The translations under genes were made by a program, and so were the position numbers. A model generated the notes under the pieces. That model was not told the DNA's origin. It saw only the letters and a list, made by a program, of their open reading frames with translations, and searched no databases. Positions 18,173-26,655 of a DNA stretch of 64,000 nt are shown here, in pieces. The stretch covers positions 62,001 through 126,000 of the forward strand of contig NZ_JAHGAJ010000022.1 in assembly GCF_030248535.1 (NCBI RefSeq). Direction: 5' to 3'. The DNA comes from Vibrio sp. D404a. GTDB lineage: Bacteria > Pseudomonadota > Gammaproteobacteria > Enterobacterales > Vibrionaceae. Each line of letters begins with the position of its first letter. Positions within the stretch are counted from its first letter, which is position 1.

Positions 18173-18637
18173 CTAATCGTGATTAAAGCACTGTCTCGTT
18201 ACCAAACCCCACTTCTCATCTTGGTACTGATCTTCAACGTAATTACCTGACGTGTAGTCATTTACCACCTCTCTCCAGAACTTCACAGCATGGTCTGCAC
18301 CCAATACTTGCTTAATCTCCCAGCTGCCTTTTAGATGCTCAAACAGCTCGGTTATAAACCGTTTCCCTACTTTGTTTTTACGGAAGTAAGGCACCACGTA
18401 AAAATCACAAATCTCAAATTCGTTTGGCGCTTTGGTCTCAATCGCTGTTAGAGCAGCAGGAACACCATCAATGTAGAGTAGATACCCCGTCACGCTATCG
18501 CCAAGCGTCGGGTATATCTCAAACAAGCCATACTCGTCTGGCTTGTCTCCAATAATCTTTGAAAACTCAGCCGCATATCCTTGATACAAATTCGCATATA
18601 CCTGCTGATTACCACTGTAGACTGTCACGATGTTCAT
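18173..18637 (-). CDS. GNAT-family N-acetyltransferase
   Basis: This 154-residue protein contains the acetyl-CoA-binding core FEICDFYVVPYFRKNKVGKRFITELFEHLKGSW (R/Q-x-x-G-x-G/A loop as RKNKVGKRF) and a strand-helix arrangement typical of GNATs. It lies directly before the lipoate-ligase-like gene on the reverse strand (18 bp between the stop and the chosen TTG start), suggesting a shared transcript. The acceptor is unknown; no antibiotic-resistance signature is evident. Confidence 0.8.
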   Translation of the reverse strand: MNIVTVYSGNQQVYANLYQGYAAEFSKIIGDKPDEYGLFEIYPTLGDSVTGYLLYIDGVPAALTAIETKAPNEFEICDFYVVPYFRKNKVGKRFITELFEHLKGSWEIKQVLGADHAVKFWREVVNDYTSGNYVEDQYQDEKWGLVTRQCFNHD

Positions 18638-18733
18638 AAGTAACTCTCTGTTCTAACGACCGTTTTTGATACCATCTATTATGAATCATAAACAGCTTCT
18701 TTGTCCTTGGGAAACTTCTTTATCCTTTAAATA

Positions 18734-19198
18734 CTAAAGCAAATCCCTTAACTTTTTGGCTGGATTGCCTGCATAAACACCCTTTTCAGTAATGTCTTTT
18801 GTAACGACGCTACCGGCACCTATCACTACCCCTTCACAAATAGTAACGGCTAGTACCGTTGCGTTCGATCCAATCGTGACATTATCCGCTATCACAGTAC
18901 GCCCCCAACTCTCTGGGTTAGGATCTGGCTGACCTTCCTTAAACAGGTCATTAGCAAACATCACGCCGTGCCCAACAAAGCAGTCATTGCCAATCGTCAC
19001 GTATTCACAAATAAAAGTGTGTGATTGGATTTTAGTACGCTCACCGATCACCGTGTTCTTTTGAATCTCGGCAAACGGACCGACAAACACGTCGTTCTTA
19101 AGTTCACAACCATAAATGTTTACTGGCTCAATAATAGTTACGTTCTCACCACATTCAATGTCGATGACTTGAGCTTTGAGTATTCTTGGAGCTGGCAT
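18734..19198 (-). CDS. Hexapeptide-repeat acyltransferase (left-handed beta-helix)
   Basis: The 154-residue protein is built largely of hexapeptide repeats, for example IEPVNIYGCELKNDVFVGPFAEIQKNTVIGERTKIQSHTFI and VTIGSNATVLAVTICEGVVIGAGSVVTKDI. It ends in the common C-terminal motif GNPAKKLR. This is a trimeric left-handed beta-helix N-acyltransferase of the WbbJ/WlbB type, used for nucleotide-sugar or surface-sugar acetylation. AAGGAAAA lies before the ATG. It stands in a run of small acyltransferase genes but has no sugar-biosynthesis neighbours, so its substrate is open. Confidence 0.85.
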   Translation of the reverse strand: MPAPRILKAQVIDIECGENVTIIEPVNIYGCELKNDVFVGPFAEIQKNTVIGERTKIQSHTFICEYVTIGNDCFVGHGVMFANDLFKEGQPDPNPESWGRTVIADNVTIGSNATVLAVTICEGVVIGAGSVVTKDITEKGVYAGNPAKKLRDLL

Positions 19199-19248
19199 AT
19201 TTTTCCTTATCGAACTCGATTTTCGTTCAGTGACATTTGGGCTAAAAG

Positions 19249-20142
19249 CTACAAAGAAGCATAAAGCTCACTCAATGTTGGGAACCTTAAGGTGTTCCAA
19301 TCACTAGGAAGCCTGATCGCTTCACACGAGTCCACCAACTTGCGCGCCTGCGTCGCGTCCCCAGAACAACTCACTTTGGCAAGTTCATCGAGTAAGTGAA
19401 GTTCATCATCATTAGAAACTGGGGCCATAAAGTGAGGCAAGATCCCCCAACCTATATCCCATGTGTGCATTTCATATTTAGACAGCGCGAACAGGTCGCG
19501 AATCAGGCTCGCTTTAATAAAGGCTAGCCCTTTAAAATCGGCAAAACCGAACTTCCCAGCTGGTACTGAGTTTTCACGAGCGAGTTTCCAAGCCTGACCC
19601 GCAACTAAGAATTGAGATGACGGAACATCACACGGATCGAATTCAAACTTCAGAATGCGTTGATGAACGCCATCGAGCTGTGCATCAACCGATACCCAAC
19701 GATGACCATTCCAATATTCACAAACCCAGTGATCTTCGAAATGATCTGGCCCTAGATACACTGCGAAACCACTTCTTATACGAGCAGGCACTCCTTTCAT
19801 CCTGAAGATAGAACACACCAAAAGGGAGAAGTCTCGGCAAATACTGACCACCCTATGATTCGGCGCTTTGATGACATGTGCAGCTTGCCCTGATTTCGAC
19901 ATGGCTAACGACAGCAAATCCTTCGCATATCGCGTCTGCATTTCAGTGCGCTGAATAGAAATGTCTATCTCCACGCCATAATGCTCTAACCAATAAGCAT
20001 GGATAAGGTTTCCTTGTACAAACTGACAGATTCCCTCGACATCATTTGGCACTTGCTTGATGTCCAACTTAATACTGGTGAGGTCGGTAAACTCAGATGG
20101 TGTAGCAAACTCAGAAATAACGGCATGTTCCATGACGTCCAT
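19249..20142 (-). CDS. Transglutaminase-like cysteine protease-fold protein
   Basis: The 297-residue protein has a transglutaminase-like core at about residues 85-175. The presumed catalytic Cys lies in VVSICRDFSLLVCSIFRMKGVPAR, His in FEDHWVCEYW and Asp in RWVSVDAQLD, in the usual Cys-His-Asp order. The C-terminal half is helical and specific to this family. Proteins of this kind act as peptidases or amidases more often than cross-linkers. AAGGACTGAAG lies before the start. It is in a reverse-strand series with the hexapeptide acyltransferase (50 bp downstream) and a second GNAT upstream. The substrate is unknown. Confidence 0.8.
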   Translation of the reverse strand: MDVMEHAVISEFATPSEFTDLTSIKLDIKQVPNDVEGICQFVQGNLIHAYWLEHYGVEIDISIQRTEMQTRYAKDLLSLAMSKSGQAAHVIKAPNHRVVSICRDFSLLVCSIFRMKGVPARIRSGFAVYLGPDHFEDHWVCEYWNGHRWVSVDAQLDGVHQRILKFEFDPCDVPSSQFLVAGQAWKLARENSVPAGKFGFADFKGLAFIKASLIRDLFALSKYEMHTWDIGWGILPHFMAPVSNDDELHLLDELAKVSCSGDATQARKLVDSCEAIRLPSDWNTLRFPTLSELYASL

Positions 20143-20232
20143 ATACTTCAGTCCTTGTCAAAAAGTGAAAAGCTCAAAACGGGCGTGTTTTGCTTAAGGA
20201 AACAATACGGTTTTGAAGATTAAGTATTGATT

Positions 20233-20736
20233 TTAGCGGGTGTAAATATGATCAGCGTAGAGCTTGCCACCAATGGTGTAAGCGTCTGGAACGACCTCTT
20301 TGAGTGAAAAACCACTTTTCAATAGCACTTTCTCAGACCCAATATTGCCCTCTGTTACAATAGCTTGAAATGAAGTGATCCCTTGCTGTTTGGTTGCCCA
20401 GCTAATAAGAGCCTTTAAAGACTCCGTACCAAAGCCGAAGCCATGAAACTTTGGTAAAATCAGATAACCGACTTCTGCAACGCCTTCGACCATACGAAAG
20501 CCCGTCACCCCAATCTTATCGCCAGTCTCTTTGTTTGTGATAGTAAGACACAGCCAATGTGTTGAATCTTTATCCCAAGCAGGCAATCGAGATTCGAAAG
20601 CTTCTTTAATATCGGAAGGTGATGGTTCGTCAAAGCACAGTCGGATGACCTCTGGCTCACGATTTAAAGACTGAAAAAGGGCCCAGTCTTCGGTAGTGAT
20701 TTGAGCCATGGTGAGTCTATCTGTGTTGATGATCAT
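20233..20736 (-). CDS. RimJ/RimL-type GNAT acetyltransferase
   Basis: The 167-residue protein starts MIINTDRLTMAQITTEDWALFQSLNREPEVIRL and contains GVTGFRMVEGVAEVGYLILPKFHGFGFGTESLKALISWA. This is the Acetyltransf_3 (RimJ/RimL) arrangement with the acetyl-CoA loop FHGFGFGTE. It probably acetylates an N-terminal or small-molecule amine. AAGGAC lies six bases before ATG. It is the first gene of the reverse-strand series that runs down to 17453. Confidence 0.85.
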   Translation of the reverse strand: MIINTDRLTMAQITTEDWALFQSLNREPEVIRLCFDEPSPSDIKEAFESRLPAWDKDSTHWLCLTITNKETGDKIGVTGFRMVEGVAEVGYLILPKFHGFGFGTESLKALISWATKQQGITSFQAIVTEGNIGSEKVLLKSGFSLKEVVPDAYTIGGKLYADHIYTR

Positions 20737-20878
20737 TGCGTACTGTCCTTATTGCATCACGAGTAATAGGCAGAGTATGCCGCTCCTGCTTTATATGCAA
20801 CACATCCTGTGACTATTTTCTATAAATAACAAATATTTAAATTAGGTTTCCGTAATTCGCGTTGGTCATTCAACCATA

Positions 20879-20914
20879 CAAAAAAGCGCATAGGCCTAAA
20901 CCTATACGCTTTTT
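20879..20914. terminator. Bidirectional terminator-like hairpin
   Basis: AAAAGCG-C-ATAGG...CCTAT-A-CGCTTTTT forms a stem with one internal mismatch and A/T tracts on both sides. It sits just outside the left copy of the 54-bp tnaA-derived repeat and ends the LysR transcript on the reverse strand. Confidence 0.75.
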
Positions 20915-20921
20915 ACACTAG

Positions 20922-20975
20922 TGACTATTCGCTTGTTTTATTTTTTTAAAATGCTTCTTCGAGCTCTTGTTGACT
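20922..20975. repeat. Left copy of 54-bp direct repeat (tnaA 3'-end remnant)
   Basis: This stretch matches 25093-25145 almost exactly; the only difference within it is one extra T in a T-run. Read on the reverse strand it encodes [13 protein letters not shown], the C-terminus of tryptophanase, plus the bases that follow the tnaA stop. No rest of tnaA is present here; the LysR gene begins its 3' end 8 bp away. Confidence 0.88.
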
Positions 20976-20983
20976 ATTTTTTC

Positions 20984-21889
20984 TTATGTTTCGGAACTCA
21001 AGGTTAAAACTTCGCTGGTAAACAACTCTCTTAACCATTGATTGACGATGTCATCATTCCGATTGCTGTGCCAATAAACACTGAGTGAAGGCTTGATGTA
21101 TTCAAAAGGAAGCTCTAGAAGCTTAATTTTGTCTTTATCAAAATAGGCGTTCGCGACACCTTTGGGGAAAGTGGCTATCCAATCACTGTTGTAGATGGTG
21201 TCTGAGAAGTCTGCGATTGAATTGAGCTTTCTTGCCACTTTACGATCTGCAAAGATCGGACTGTGAAATTCAGTTAACTGGTTCACTCGGTAGTTATCGT
21301 GTGTGAGCATGACATGCTTTGTTGAAAGATACTGTTCAAGAGTCACTTGCTCGTTTATCTGAGAGTGGTTTTGGCTGCAGACCATACACAACTCGTCGCC
21401 CCAAATTTCCTGGCTCAATAAGGTTGGATGCGCGTTGGTTAAATCAACCACAAGATCGATCTTCTTTTCTCGAATGTCGGTTGCCATATCTTCTTTGATA
21501 TTCACAACTTCGATAACGCACTCTGGTGCTTCTTCCTGAATCCTGTCTAGTATTTGAGGCAAGATCACACTGCTTGAGATACTCATCGCCGCAATTCTAA
21601 ACGTGTAACTGCACTCTTTCGGTTCAAAATCATGCGTTTCAGGCAGTGAATGAGAGACAAGCTTGTGCGCTTGCTTAAAGATAGGATACAAGTCATTAGC
21701 GACTGGCGTCGGCTCAAGCGTGTACGACTTTCTTACGAACAGCAGATCACGATATTCATCTCGAAGCTGCTTTAAATGAGCACTGAGGCTAGGCTGAGAT
21801 ATATTGAGCCTTTCTGCTGCGTACGTTAAGTTTCCTTCTTCATATATCGCAATAAAGTAATAGATGAGGTTTAGGTTAAATCGTTTCAT
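20984..21889 (-). CDS. LysR-family transcriptional regulator
   Basis: The 301-residue protein has a LysR winged helix at its start (LIYYFIAIYEEGNLTYAAERLNISQPSLSAHLKQLRDEYRDLLFVR) and an effector-binding domain to residue 300. It resembles the LeuO/NodD-like branch in length and C-terminal layout, but no target can be named. It is divergent from a DUF3332 lipoprotein gene across a 312-bp gap. Its stop codon lies 8 bp from the left tnaA-derived repeat, so it occupies one end of the repeat-bracketed 4.1-kb segment. Confidence 0.88.
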   Translation of the reverse strand: MKRFNLNLIYYFIAIYEEGNLTYAAERLNISQPSLSAHLKQLRDEYRDLLFVRKSYTLEPTPVANDLYPIFKQAHKLVSHSLPETHDFEPKECSYTFRIAAMSISSSVILPQILDRIQEEAPECVIEVVNIKEDMATDIREKKIDLVVDLTNAHPTLLSQEIWGDELCMVCSQNHSQINEQVTLEQYLSTKHVMLTHDNYRVNQLTEFHSPIFADRKVARKLNSIADFSDTIYNSDWIATFPKGVANAYFDKDKIKLLELPFEYIKPSLSVYWHSNRNDDIVNQWLRELFTSEVLTLSSET

Positions 21890-22201
21890 TCGGGCTCTTC
21901 AAGCAGTCATTTAAATGAATAAACGTAGAAAGTAATTTCGTTTAACTGACTCGTTATTATCCCAACCTAACTCCATACTTCAGTTAGGGTTATGACAGAG
22001 CTTTGTTAAAACCTGCTAACGAATATGACTTAGCCCACCACCAAAATGACAGATAAACTCCACAAATGCCGGCGCTAGTTCTTTGGTTTATATAAAGATA
22101 TAGGTTTTCCTGATATCTAGTATAGGCGACGCTTTATATTAGAAGATTGATGACTTTGACATAATTATCGGCTCCTTAATATACGTCTATAGAAATAAAG
22201 A
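21890..22201. other. Intergenic region, LysR / DUF3332 divergent promoters
   Basis: AT-rich 312-bp gap with promoters for both divergent genes. I see no hairpin with a T-tract and no additional ORF with a ribosome binding site. Confidence 0.4.
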
Positions 22202-22744
22202 ATGATGAACCGATTTGTAAAACCGATAATTATATCAGCGAGCCTTGTTACCTTATTTGGTTGCGTAGGTAGTAATGCCGTAACGGGTAAATTGATGGAA
22301 TTCAACGTAAAAGCCGTCGATAACCGTTATGCTCGTGGTGGCTTAAACATGCTTCTAGCCCCTGCCTACGGTATCACGGTTGCTGCCGATTACATTGTGT
22401 TTAACTCACTAGAATTCTGGACAGGCAAAAACCCAATCAATAAAAAGCCGCACATTTTTGATACTAAAGTTGATACTTACATCGACATTAACGACCAATT
22501 AGATGAAAGCTTAACCGACGCGCCTATCGACCCATTGGCTAAGCACGTCATTGATCACAGTGAGATGAAAGTTATCAATCAAGATGAAGTTGCTGTCGAA
22601 CTCACGTACAACGACGGAACACGTGCAACACTAACTGGTCACCGTTTTGGCGATGAAGTCCACTACTCTCTTGATAACCAAGTTATCGCAAAAACCAGTT
22701 TAGAAGAGATGCAGATGTACATGGCTTCTGCGGAGCAATCATAA
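22202..22744 (+). CDS. DUF3332-type lipoprotein
   Basis: The 180-residue protein has a lipoprotein signal (LFGC, Cys21) and the family pattern GKLMEFNVKAVDNRYARGGLNMLLAPAYGITVAADYIVFNSLEFWTGKNP, with a hydrophobic mid-segment. An acidic domain ending in a Met/Glu-rich helix follows. DUF3332 lipoproteins are common in Vibrio and have no known function. ATG 22202 and 22205 are both possible starts. It is a single-gene unit with its own terminator. Confidence 0.82.
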   Translation: MMNRFVKPIIISASLVTLFGCVGSNAVTGKLMEFNVKAVDNRYARGGLNMLLAPAYGITVAADYIVFNSLEFWTGKNPINKKPHIFDTKVDTYIDINDQLDESLTDAPIDPLAKHVIDHSEMKVINQDEVAVELTYNDGTRATLTGHRFGDEVHYSLDNQVIAKTSLEEMQMYMASAEQS

Positions 22745-22794
22745 GCTCATATTGAGTGATTAAAATAACTAGCAATTGTTAGTGCTTATAACAC

Positions 22795-22827
22795 GAAAAA
22801 GGGTAGCAGAACGCTACCTCTTTTTTG
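22795..22827. terminator. Bidirectional terminator
   Basis: GGTAGC and GCTACC enclose AGAAC, flanked by AAAAA on the left and CTCTTTTTT on the right. It serves the DUF3332 gene and the transglycosylase gene that converges on it. Confidence 0.8.
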
Positions 22828-22852
22828 ATTCATTATATTAATCAGGCACTTG

Positions 22853-24322
22853 TTAATAAGCAAAATAGTCAGACAGTCGCTTGATATTCAATTGCCTTGT
22901 CATATTACCTAACTGCTCTTCTCGCGTGTCTTGAAATTCGTCAAGGCGCTGATAAATCGTAAAATAACGACTTATATTAGCGACATACTTTACTGGTTCT
23001 TGGCTTATGTTCTCTCTTGCGACAATCTCAACATGATTAAACCATTTATTTGGGTTATACCTTTGCTTCGCCGCTAATTTTCGCATTCTTCGTATTTTAG
23101 CTGGTCCAGCATTATAGGCAGCTAAGCTAAAGTAAATCTTATCGATGTCAGATATTTCAGGCTTATCAAAGTACCTATCATGAATAAAGCGTAAATACTT
23201 GCTTCCAGCATGAATGTTACTTTCCAAATCGTGCACATTATCAATATCCACATACCAATCCCGCGCCGTTTTAGGCATCACTTGCATAATACCCACGGCA
23301 CCACGGTGAGATACTTTCGAATGATCGAGCCCTGATTCTTGAAAAGCCATCGCTAGAAGAATGAACCAGTCGATATCGTACTTCTCACCATACGAGACAA
23401 ATAAAGCTTCTAGTTTGTCTCGTTGTCGGTTTTGCTGTGGGTTAGAGGCGCGACTCATCCATGAAACACTGTCTAAATACCGATTATCAATCACGTTCCC
23501 GAGTAACGTGCCCTGCTTCGATTCTTGCAAATACTGGTCTATTTGGGCTTTCAGTTGAGGACTGTTCTTACGAATGGCCCATGCGATATCTGCATCTTCT
23601 CTAAAGGTGATTTCCTCATGGATCTTAATGCCCTTGTCTAAACTGTCCCACAACTCCAACTTATGGCTATCAACAATGGTTGCTGTGATCTTCTCACTCT
23701 TAATCAGCTCGAGGAGTTCAAGGTCTTGGAGGTTCGCGTTGAGCAAGTGAATATAGATGGGCTCCATCCCTTTTTTCTCAAACTGCTGATTCAATTTTTG
23801 AACACTACTGATGTAGCTAGAGTCCTGCTTAAGCCACACTTCTTTTCCCTGTAGTTGTGTGACATTGCTGATTGAAGGCTTAGATAGGCTTGTCACTAAC
23901 ACCTCATCGATATCGCGGCGAATAGGTATGCTGAAATCCACCAGCCTTTGACGCTCTTCGGTTACCGTAAGGTTCGCGATAGCAATGTCACCCCACCCTT
24001 GATTTAAAGCTTCAAGTAATTCGCTTCGTTCCACCGGAATCACCTTGACGCGCAGCAGTGGGTCACTCAGCTTAAGGGCCTGATCAAAGTAATAGATTTG
24101 CTCCGCTAAAATCCCTTTTGGTTTACCATTTTCAATATGATAGAAACCGATGTCACCAGAGACTAAAACACGTACTACGCCTTTCTCTTTCAAAGCCGAG
24201 AAATCACCAACATAGGATTCAAGTGCGTTATCTGGCACTTCTAGACCGAAAGCGGACTTAGAAAGAATAGAGATAAAGATCAATGCCTTTGATAAGCGTG
24301 AAGCGCCTTTAAAGTTCGTCAT
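22853..24322 (-). CDS. MltF-like lytic transglycosylase with solute-binding domain
   Basis: This 489-residue protein has a signal sequence or N-terminal anchor (about 1-26). A periplasmic binding domain of the SBP_bac_3 type follows (about 45-275; GILAEQIYYFDQALKL, GWGDIAIANLTVTEERQRLVDFSIPI). The SLT lysozyme-like domain (about 300-430) has FQESGLDHSKVSHRGAVGIMQVMPKTA with the catalytic Glu in FQES. MltF cleaves peptidoglycan to 1,6-anhydromuropeptides; the binding domain regulates it. Length matches MltF (about 500 residues). AGGAA precedes the start. It lies inside the repeat-bracketed block, so it may be an accessory copy. Confidence 0.88.
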   Translation of the reverse strand: MTNFKGASRLSKALIFISILSKSAFGLEVPDNALESYVGDFSALKEKGVVRVLVSGDIGFYHIENGKPKGILAEQIYYFDQALKLSDPLLRVKVIPVERSELLEALNQGWGDIAIANLTVTEERQRLVDFSIPIRRDIDEVLVTSLSKPSISNVTQLQGKEVWLKQDSSYISSVQKLNQQFEKKGMEPIYIHLLNANLQDLELLELIKSEKITATIVDSHKLELWDSLDKGIKIHEEITFREDADIAWAIRKNSPQLKAQIDQYLQESKQGTLLGNVIDNRYLDSVSWMSRASNPQQNRQRDKLEALFVSYGEKYDIDWFILLAMAFQESGLDHSKVSHRGAVGIMQVMPKTARDWYVDIDNVHDLESNIHAGSKYLRFIHDRYFDKPEISDIDKIYFSLAAYNAGPAKIRRMRKLAAKQRYNPNKWFNHVEIVARENISQEPVKYVANISRYFTIYQRLDEFQDTREEQLGNMTRQLNIKRLSDYFAY

Positions 24323-24670
24323 ATGCAGTATTCCTATAGCGCTATTTCTAATGCAATAAAGCCAAAAACCTCAGTAATACTTATGCAATATAGGAAGTGT
24401 TTAACGAGAGGAAGTCGCCGTAACGTTTTTCAGTGAGGAGTAGATTGATCGTAAAAATAACGTAGTGCGCAAATCATCTCATAGCGCTAGTGATTGAGGG
24501 AGTCGAATTATACCGAAAACTCTCTCTTCCGAAATACGGCCGAAACTATAGTAGATATAGAGTAATCCTATATCGCTTTTTGGCGGCAATAGAAGTGAGT
24601 CTAACGTTCCTCAAGCAGCCGTTTCTCGCTTGCATAATACCGCCGAAATTTTCTTCCCATTGGAATCACC
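24323..24670. other. Intergenic region upstream of chitobiase remnant
   Basis: 348-bp gap. One short forward reading frame lies inside it, but it has no ribosome binding site and no recognisable protein motif. I see nothing else of note. Confidence 0.4.
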
Positions 24671-24982
24671 ATGTTAAAAAAATTACTGTTGGCTATTTAC
24701 TGTTTCACTGCCCTGTCTGGGTGTGGAACCCCTTCTCACAACCCCACACAAACGCAAGTGGATAAGCTCACCAACAATTTGGATATGTCATTCGAGATCG
24801 TCACTAACTATGGCAAAGAGAACGGCATCGCTTGTGCTGAACTCCAGGCCGATTACGCCTCTTGTAACTTAGTCAACATAGTTCTTACCAATGAAGGCTA
24901 ACAAGTGGACCTTAAAGATTGGTCGATCCCAGAGTACAGAACAAGTAGAGTGACTGAAGTGCTATATCAGCCAGCAAACTAG
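24671..24982 (+). pseudogene. N-terminal remnant of GH20 chitobiase (beta-N-acetylglucosaminidase)
   Basis: An intact 76-codon start encodes a lipoprotein signal (LSGC) followed by VDKLTNNLDMSFEIVTNYG, CAELQADYASCNLVNIVLTNEG. This aligns with the first 75 residues of Vibrio chitobiase as I recall it. At the conserved next position there is an in-frame TAA, after which the same frame still reads QVDLKDWSI and then RTSRVTEVLYQ. The first piece matches the DSKDWAI segment of chitobiase and the second its SRVTGDLH segment, with about 13 residues missing between them. A second stop follows at 24980. The catalytic (beta/alpha)8 domain is absent, so this is a truncated, inactivated chitobiase. A small lipoprotein could still be made. 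Confidence 0.75.
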
Positions 24983-25057
24983 TCGAACGCTACTTTCCAG
25001 TTGAACCACAAAGCCTACTCCAGCTGGAGTCATTAAATCAGTGCTACTCTAAGAAGG

Positions 25058-25078
25058 AAAGGCTCCAAAGGAGCCTTT
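25058..25078 (-). terminator. Terminator after tnaA (reverse strand)
   Basis: AAAGGCTCC-AAA-GGAGCCTTT is a perfect 9-bp stem with a 3-base loop. It lies 38 bp beyond the tnaA stop codon, just outside the right copy of the 54-bp repeat. Confidence 0.75.
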
Positions 25079-25092
25079 AATTATGGTTCTGA

Positions 25093-25145
25093 TGACTATT
25101 CGCTTGTTTTATTTTTTAAAATGCTTCTTCGAGCTCTTGTTGACT
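25093..25145. repeat. Right copy of 54-bp direct repeat (intact tnaA 3' end)
   Basis: Matches 20922-20975 with a one-base T-run difference. It spans the last ten codons and stop of tnaA and about 23 bases beyond. The two copies bracket about 4.1 kb and are in the same orientation. Confidence 0.88.
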
Positions 25146-26588
25146 CTTTTTTTCAGGTTGAGTCTCATGTGTTTCAACCTCTTTTAAACGCGCGGTAAAG
25201 TGTCTTAGCACCGGCGGTTCATAGGTAAAATCGAGACCTTTCACCTTGCTTGCGTTCGCTTTTACTTTCTCAAACGCTTCAATAATGAAATCCATATGTG
25301 TTTGCGTGTAAGTAGCGCGTGGTATGGTCAAGCGTAACAACTCAGCAGGACATGGATGCTGTTCGCCTGTTACTGGATCACGGCCTTGCAACAATGAGCC
25401 GATCTCAACCGCTCTGATACCCGCTACTTTGTACAGTTCGCAAGCTAACGCATGAGCTGGAAACTGACCAGCAGGAATATGTGGGAGCAATTTGCCTGCA
25501 TCGACAAACGCAGCATGACCACCCGCTTGTTGGCACACAACACCGATGGCTTCTAACCCATCAACAAGATATTGAACTTGACCAATGCGGTACTCCAACC
25601 AATCTTGACGCATGCCGTCGTATAGACCAACCGCAAGACGCTCCATTGCCCCGCCCTCTAAGCCACCATAAGTTGGGAAGCCCTCTTGCACGACACACAA
25701 GGTGCGACACTCTGTGTACACATCCATGAAGGAGTCATCTTTAAAGCACAACAAACCACCCATTTGTACCATCGAGTCTTTCTTAGCGGACATGGCTAAG
25801 CCGTCTGCGTATTTATAGGATTCACGAGTAATTTGCTCAATAGTCCAATCTTGATAACCCGGTTCACGTTGCTGTATAAAATAAGCATTTTCCGCGTAAC
25901 GTGCAGAGTCCATAATCACCGGAATATCGTATTTCTGCGCGATTTCATACACAGCTTTCAGGTTGGCAATAGAGACAGGCTGCCCACCAGCCGAGTTACA
26001 GGTAATGGTACTCACGATGTAAGGGACATTGGCTGCGCCGGCTTCTAGAATCGCTTGTTCTAGCTTTTCGATATCGAAGTTACCTTTAAAATCAGCATTC
26101 ACAGAGGTATCGAACGCTTCTTTGGTGTAGACGTTCTTCGCCACGCAACAGTTCACTTGCGTATGGCCTTGGGTGGTGTCGAAGAAGTAATTCGACAAGG
26201 CGACCATTTTGCTGCGATTCAGCCCTTTCTCCATCTCGCGCTTTTTAATCAGTACCGGAATGTAAATCTGTTCTGCGCCGCGACCTTGGTGAGTCGGAAT
26301 GGTTAACTCATAGCCGAAGATGTCTTTCACCGCATTCGACAGTGCATAGTAACTGCGGCTGCCGCTGTAAGCTTCATCGCCCATTAACATCGCCGCTTGC
26401 ATACGTTGGGTGATAGAACCGGTACCGCTGTCTGTCAGCAAGTCGATGAACACGTCATCACTGTCCAGCAGAAACGGGTTCATGCCCGCCTCGACAATAG
26501 CTTGTTTGCGGTAAGCGTAGGTGGTTCTTTTTACTGGCTCTACAACGCGGATGCGAAATGGTTCAGGTAGATGTTTGAAGTTTTCCAT
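25116..26588 (-). CDS. tnaA: Tryptophanase
   Basis: The 490-residue pyridoxal-phosphate enzyme starts [23 protein letters not shown] and is nearly identical in pattern to E. coli TnaA, including [28 protein letters not shown] and the PLP-lysine motif MSAKKD. It cleaves tryptophan to indole, pyruvate and ammonia; indole acts as a signal in vibrios. ATG 26588 is chosen because AAGG precedes it. It carries an extra Glu/Gln-rich C-terminal tail of about 19 residues (ending SQQELEEAF) beyond the E. coli end. The last part of that tail is the segment duplicated at 20922. No tnaB transporter is adjacent. Confidence 0.93.
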   Translation of the reverse strand: MENFKHLPEPFRIRVVEPVKRTTYAYRKQAIVEAGMNPFLLDSDDVFIDLLTDSGTGSITQRMQAAMLMGDEAYSGSRSYYALSNAVKDIFGYELTIPTHQGRGAEQIYIPVLIKKREMEKGLNRSKMVALSNYFFDTTQGHTQVNCCVAKNVYTKEAFDTSVNADFKGNFDIEKLEQAILEAGAANVPYIVSTITCNSAGGQPVSIANLKAVYEIAQKYDIPVIMDSARYAENAYFIQQREPGYQDWTIEQITRESYKYADGLAMSAKKDSMVQMGGLLCFKDDSFMDVYTECRTLCVVQEGFPTYGGLEGGAMERLAVGLYDGMRQDWLEYRIGQVQYLVDGLEAIGVVCQQAGGHAAFVDAGKLLPHIPAGQFPAHALACELYKVAGIRAVEIGSLLQGRDPVTGEQHPCPAELLRLTIPRATYTQTHMDFIIEAFEKVKANASKVKGLDFTYEPPVLRHFTARLKEVETHETQPEKKSQQELEEAF

Positions 26589-26616
26589 AATAGTACCTTT
26601 CAACAAATTCAGTTTT

Positions 26617-26655
26617 TCACCAATGAACAAGCATTAGATAAAAGTCTGAATCCAT
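26617..26655 (-). CDS. Possible leader peptide upstream of tnaA (speculative)
   Basis: A 12-codon frame, [16 protein letters not shown], lies 28 bases before tnaA with tryptophan as its last sense codon. Classical TnaC has a Trp followed by a conserved distance to a Pro stop and contains WFN; neither is present here. It has no clear ribosome binding site. It is listed only because tryptophanase operons are normally attenuated through such a peptide. Confidence 0.2.
   Translation of the reverse strand: MDSDFYLMLVHW

Noticed and set aside
24490..24765. Forward 91-codon frame overlapping the chitobiase remnant
   Set aside because: It overlaps the better-supported chitobiase N-terminus in another frame, has no ribosome binding site and shows no recognisable motif.
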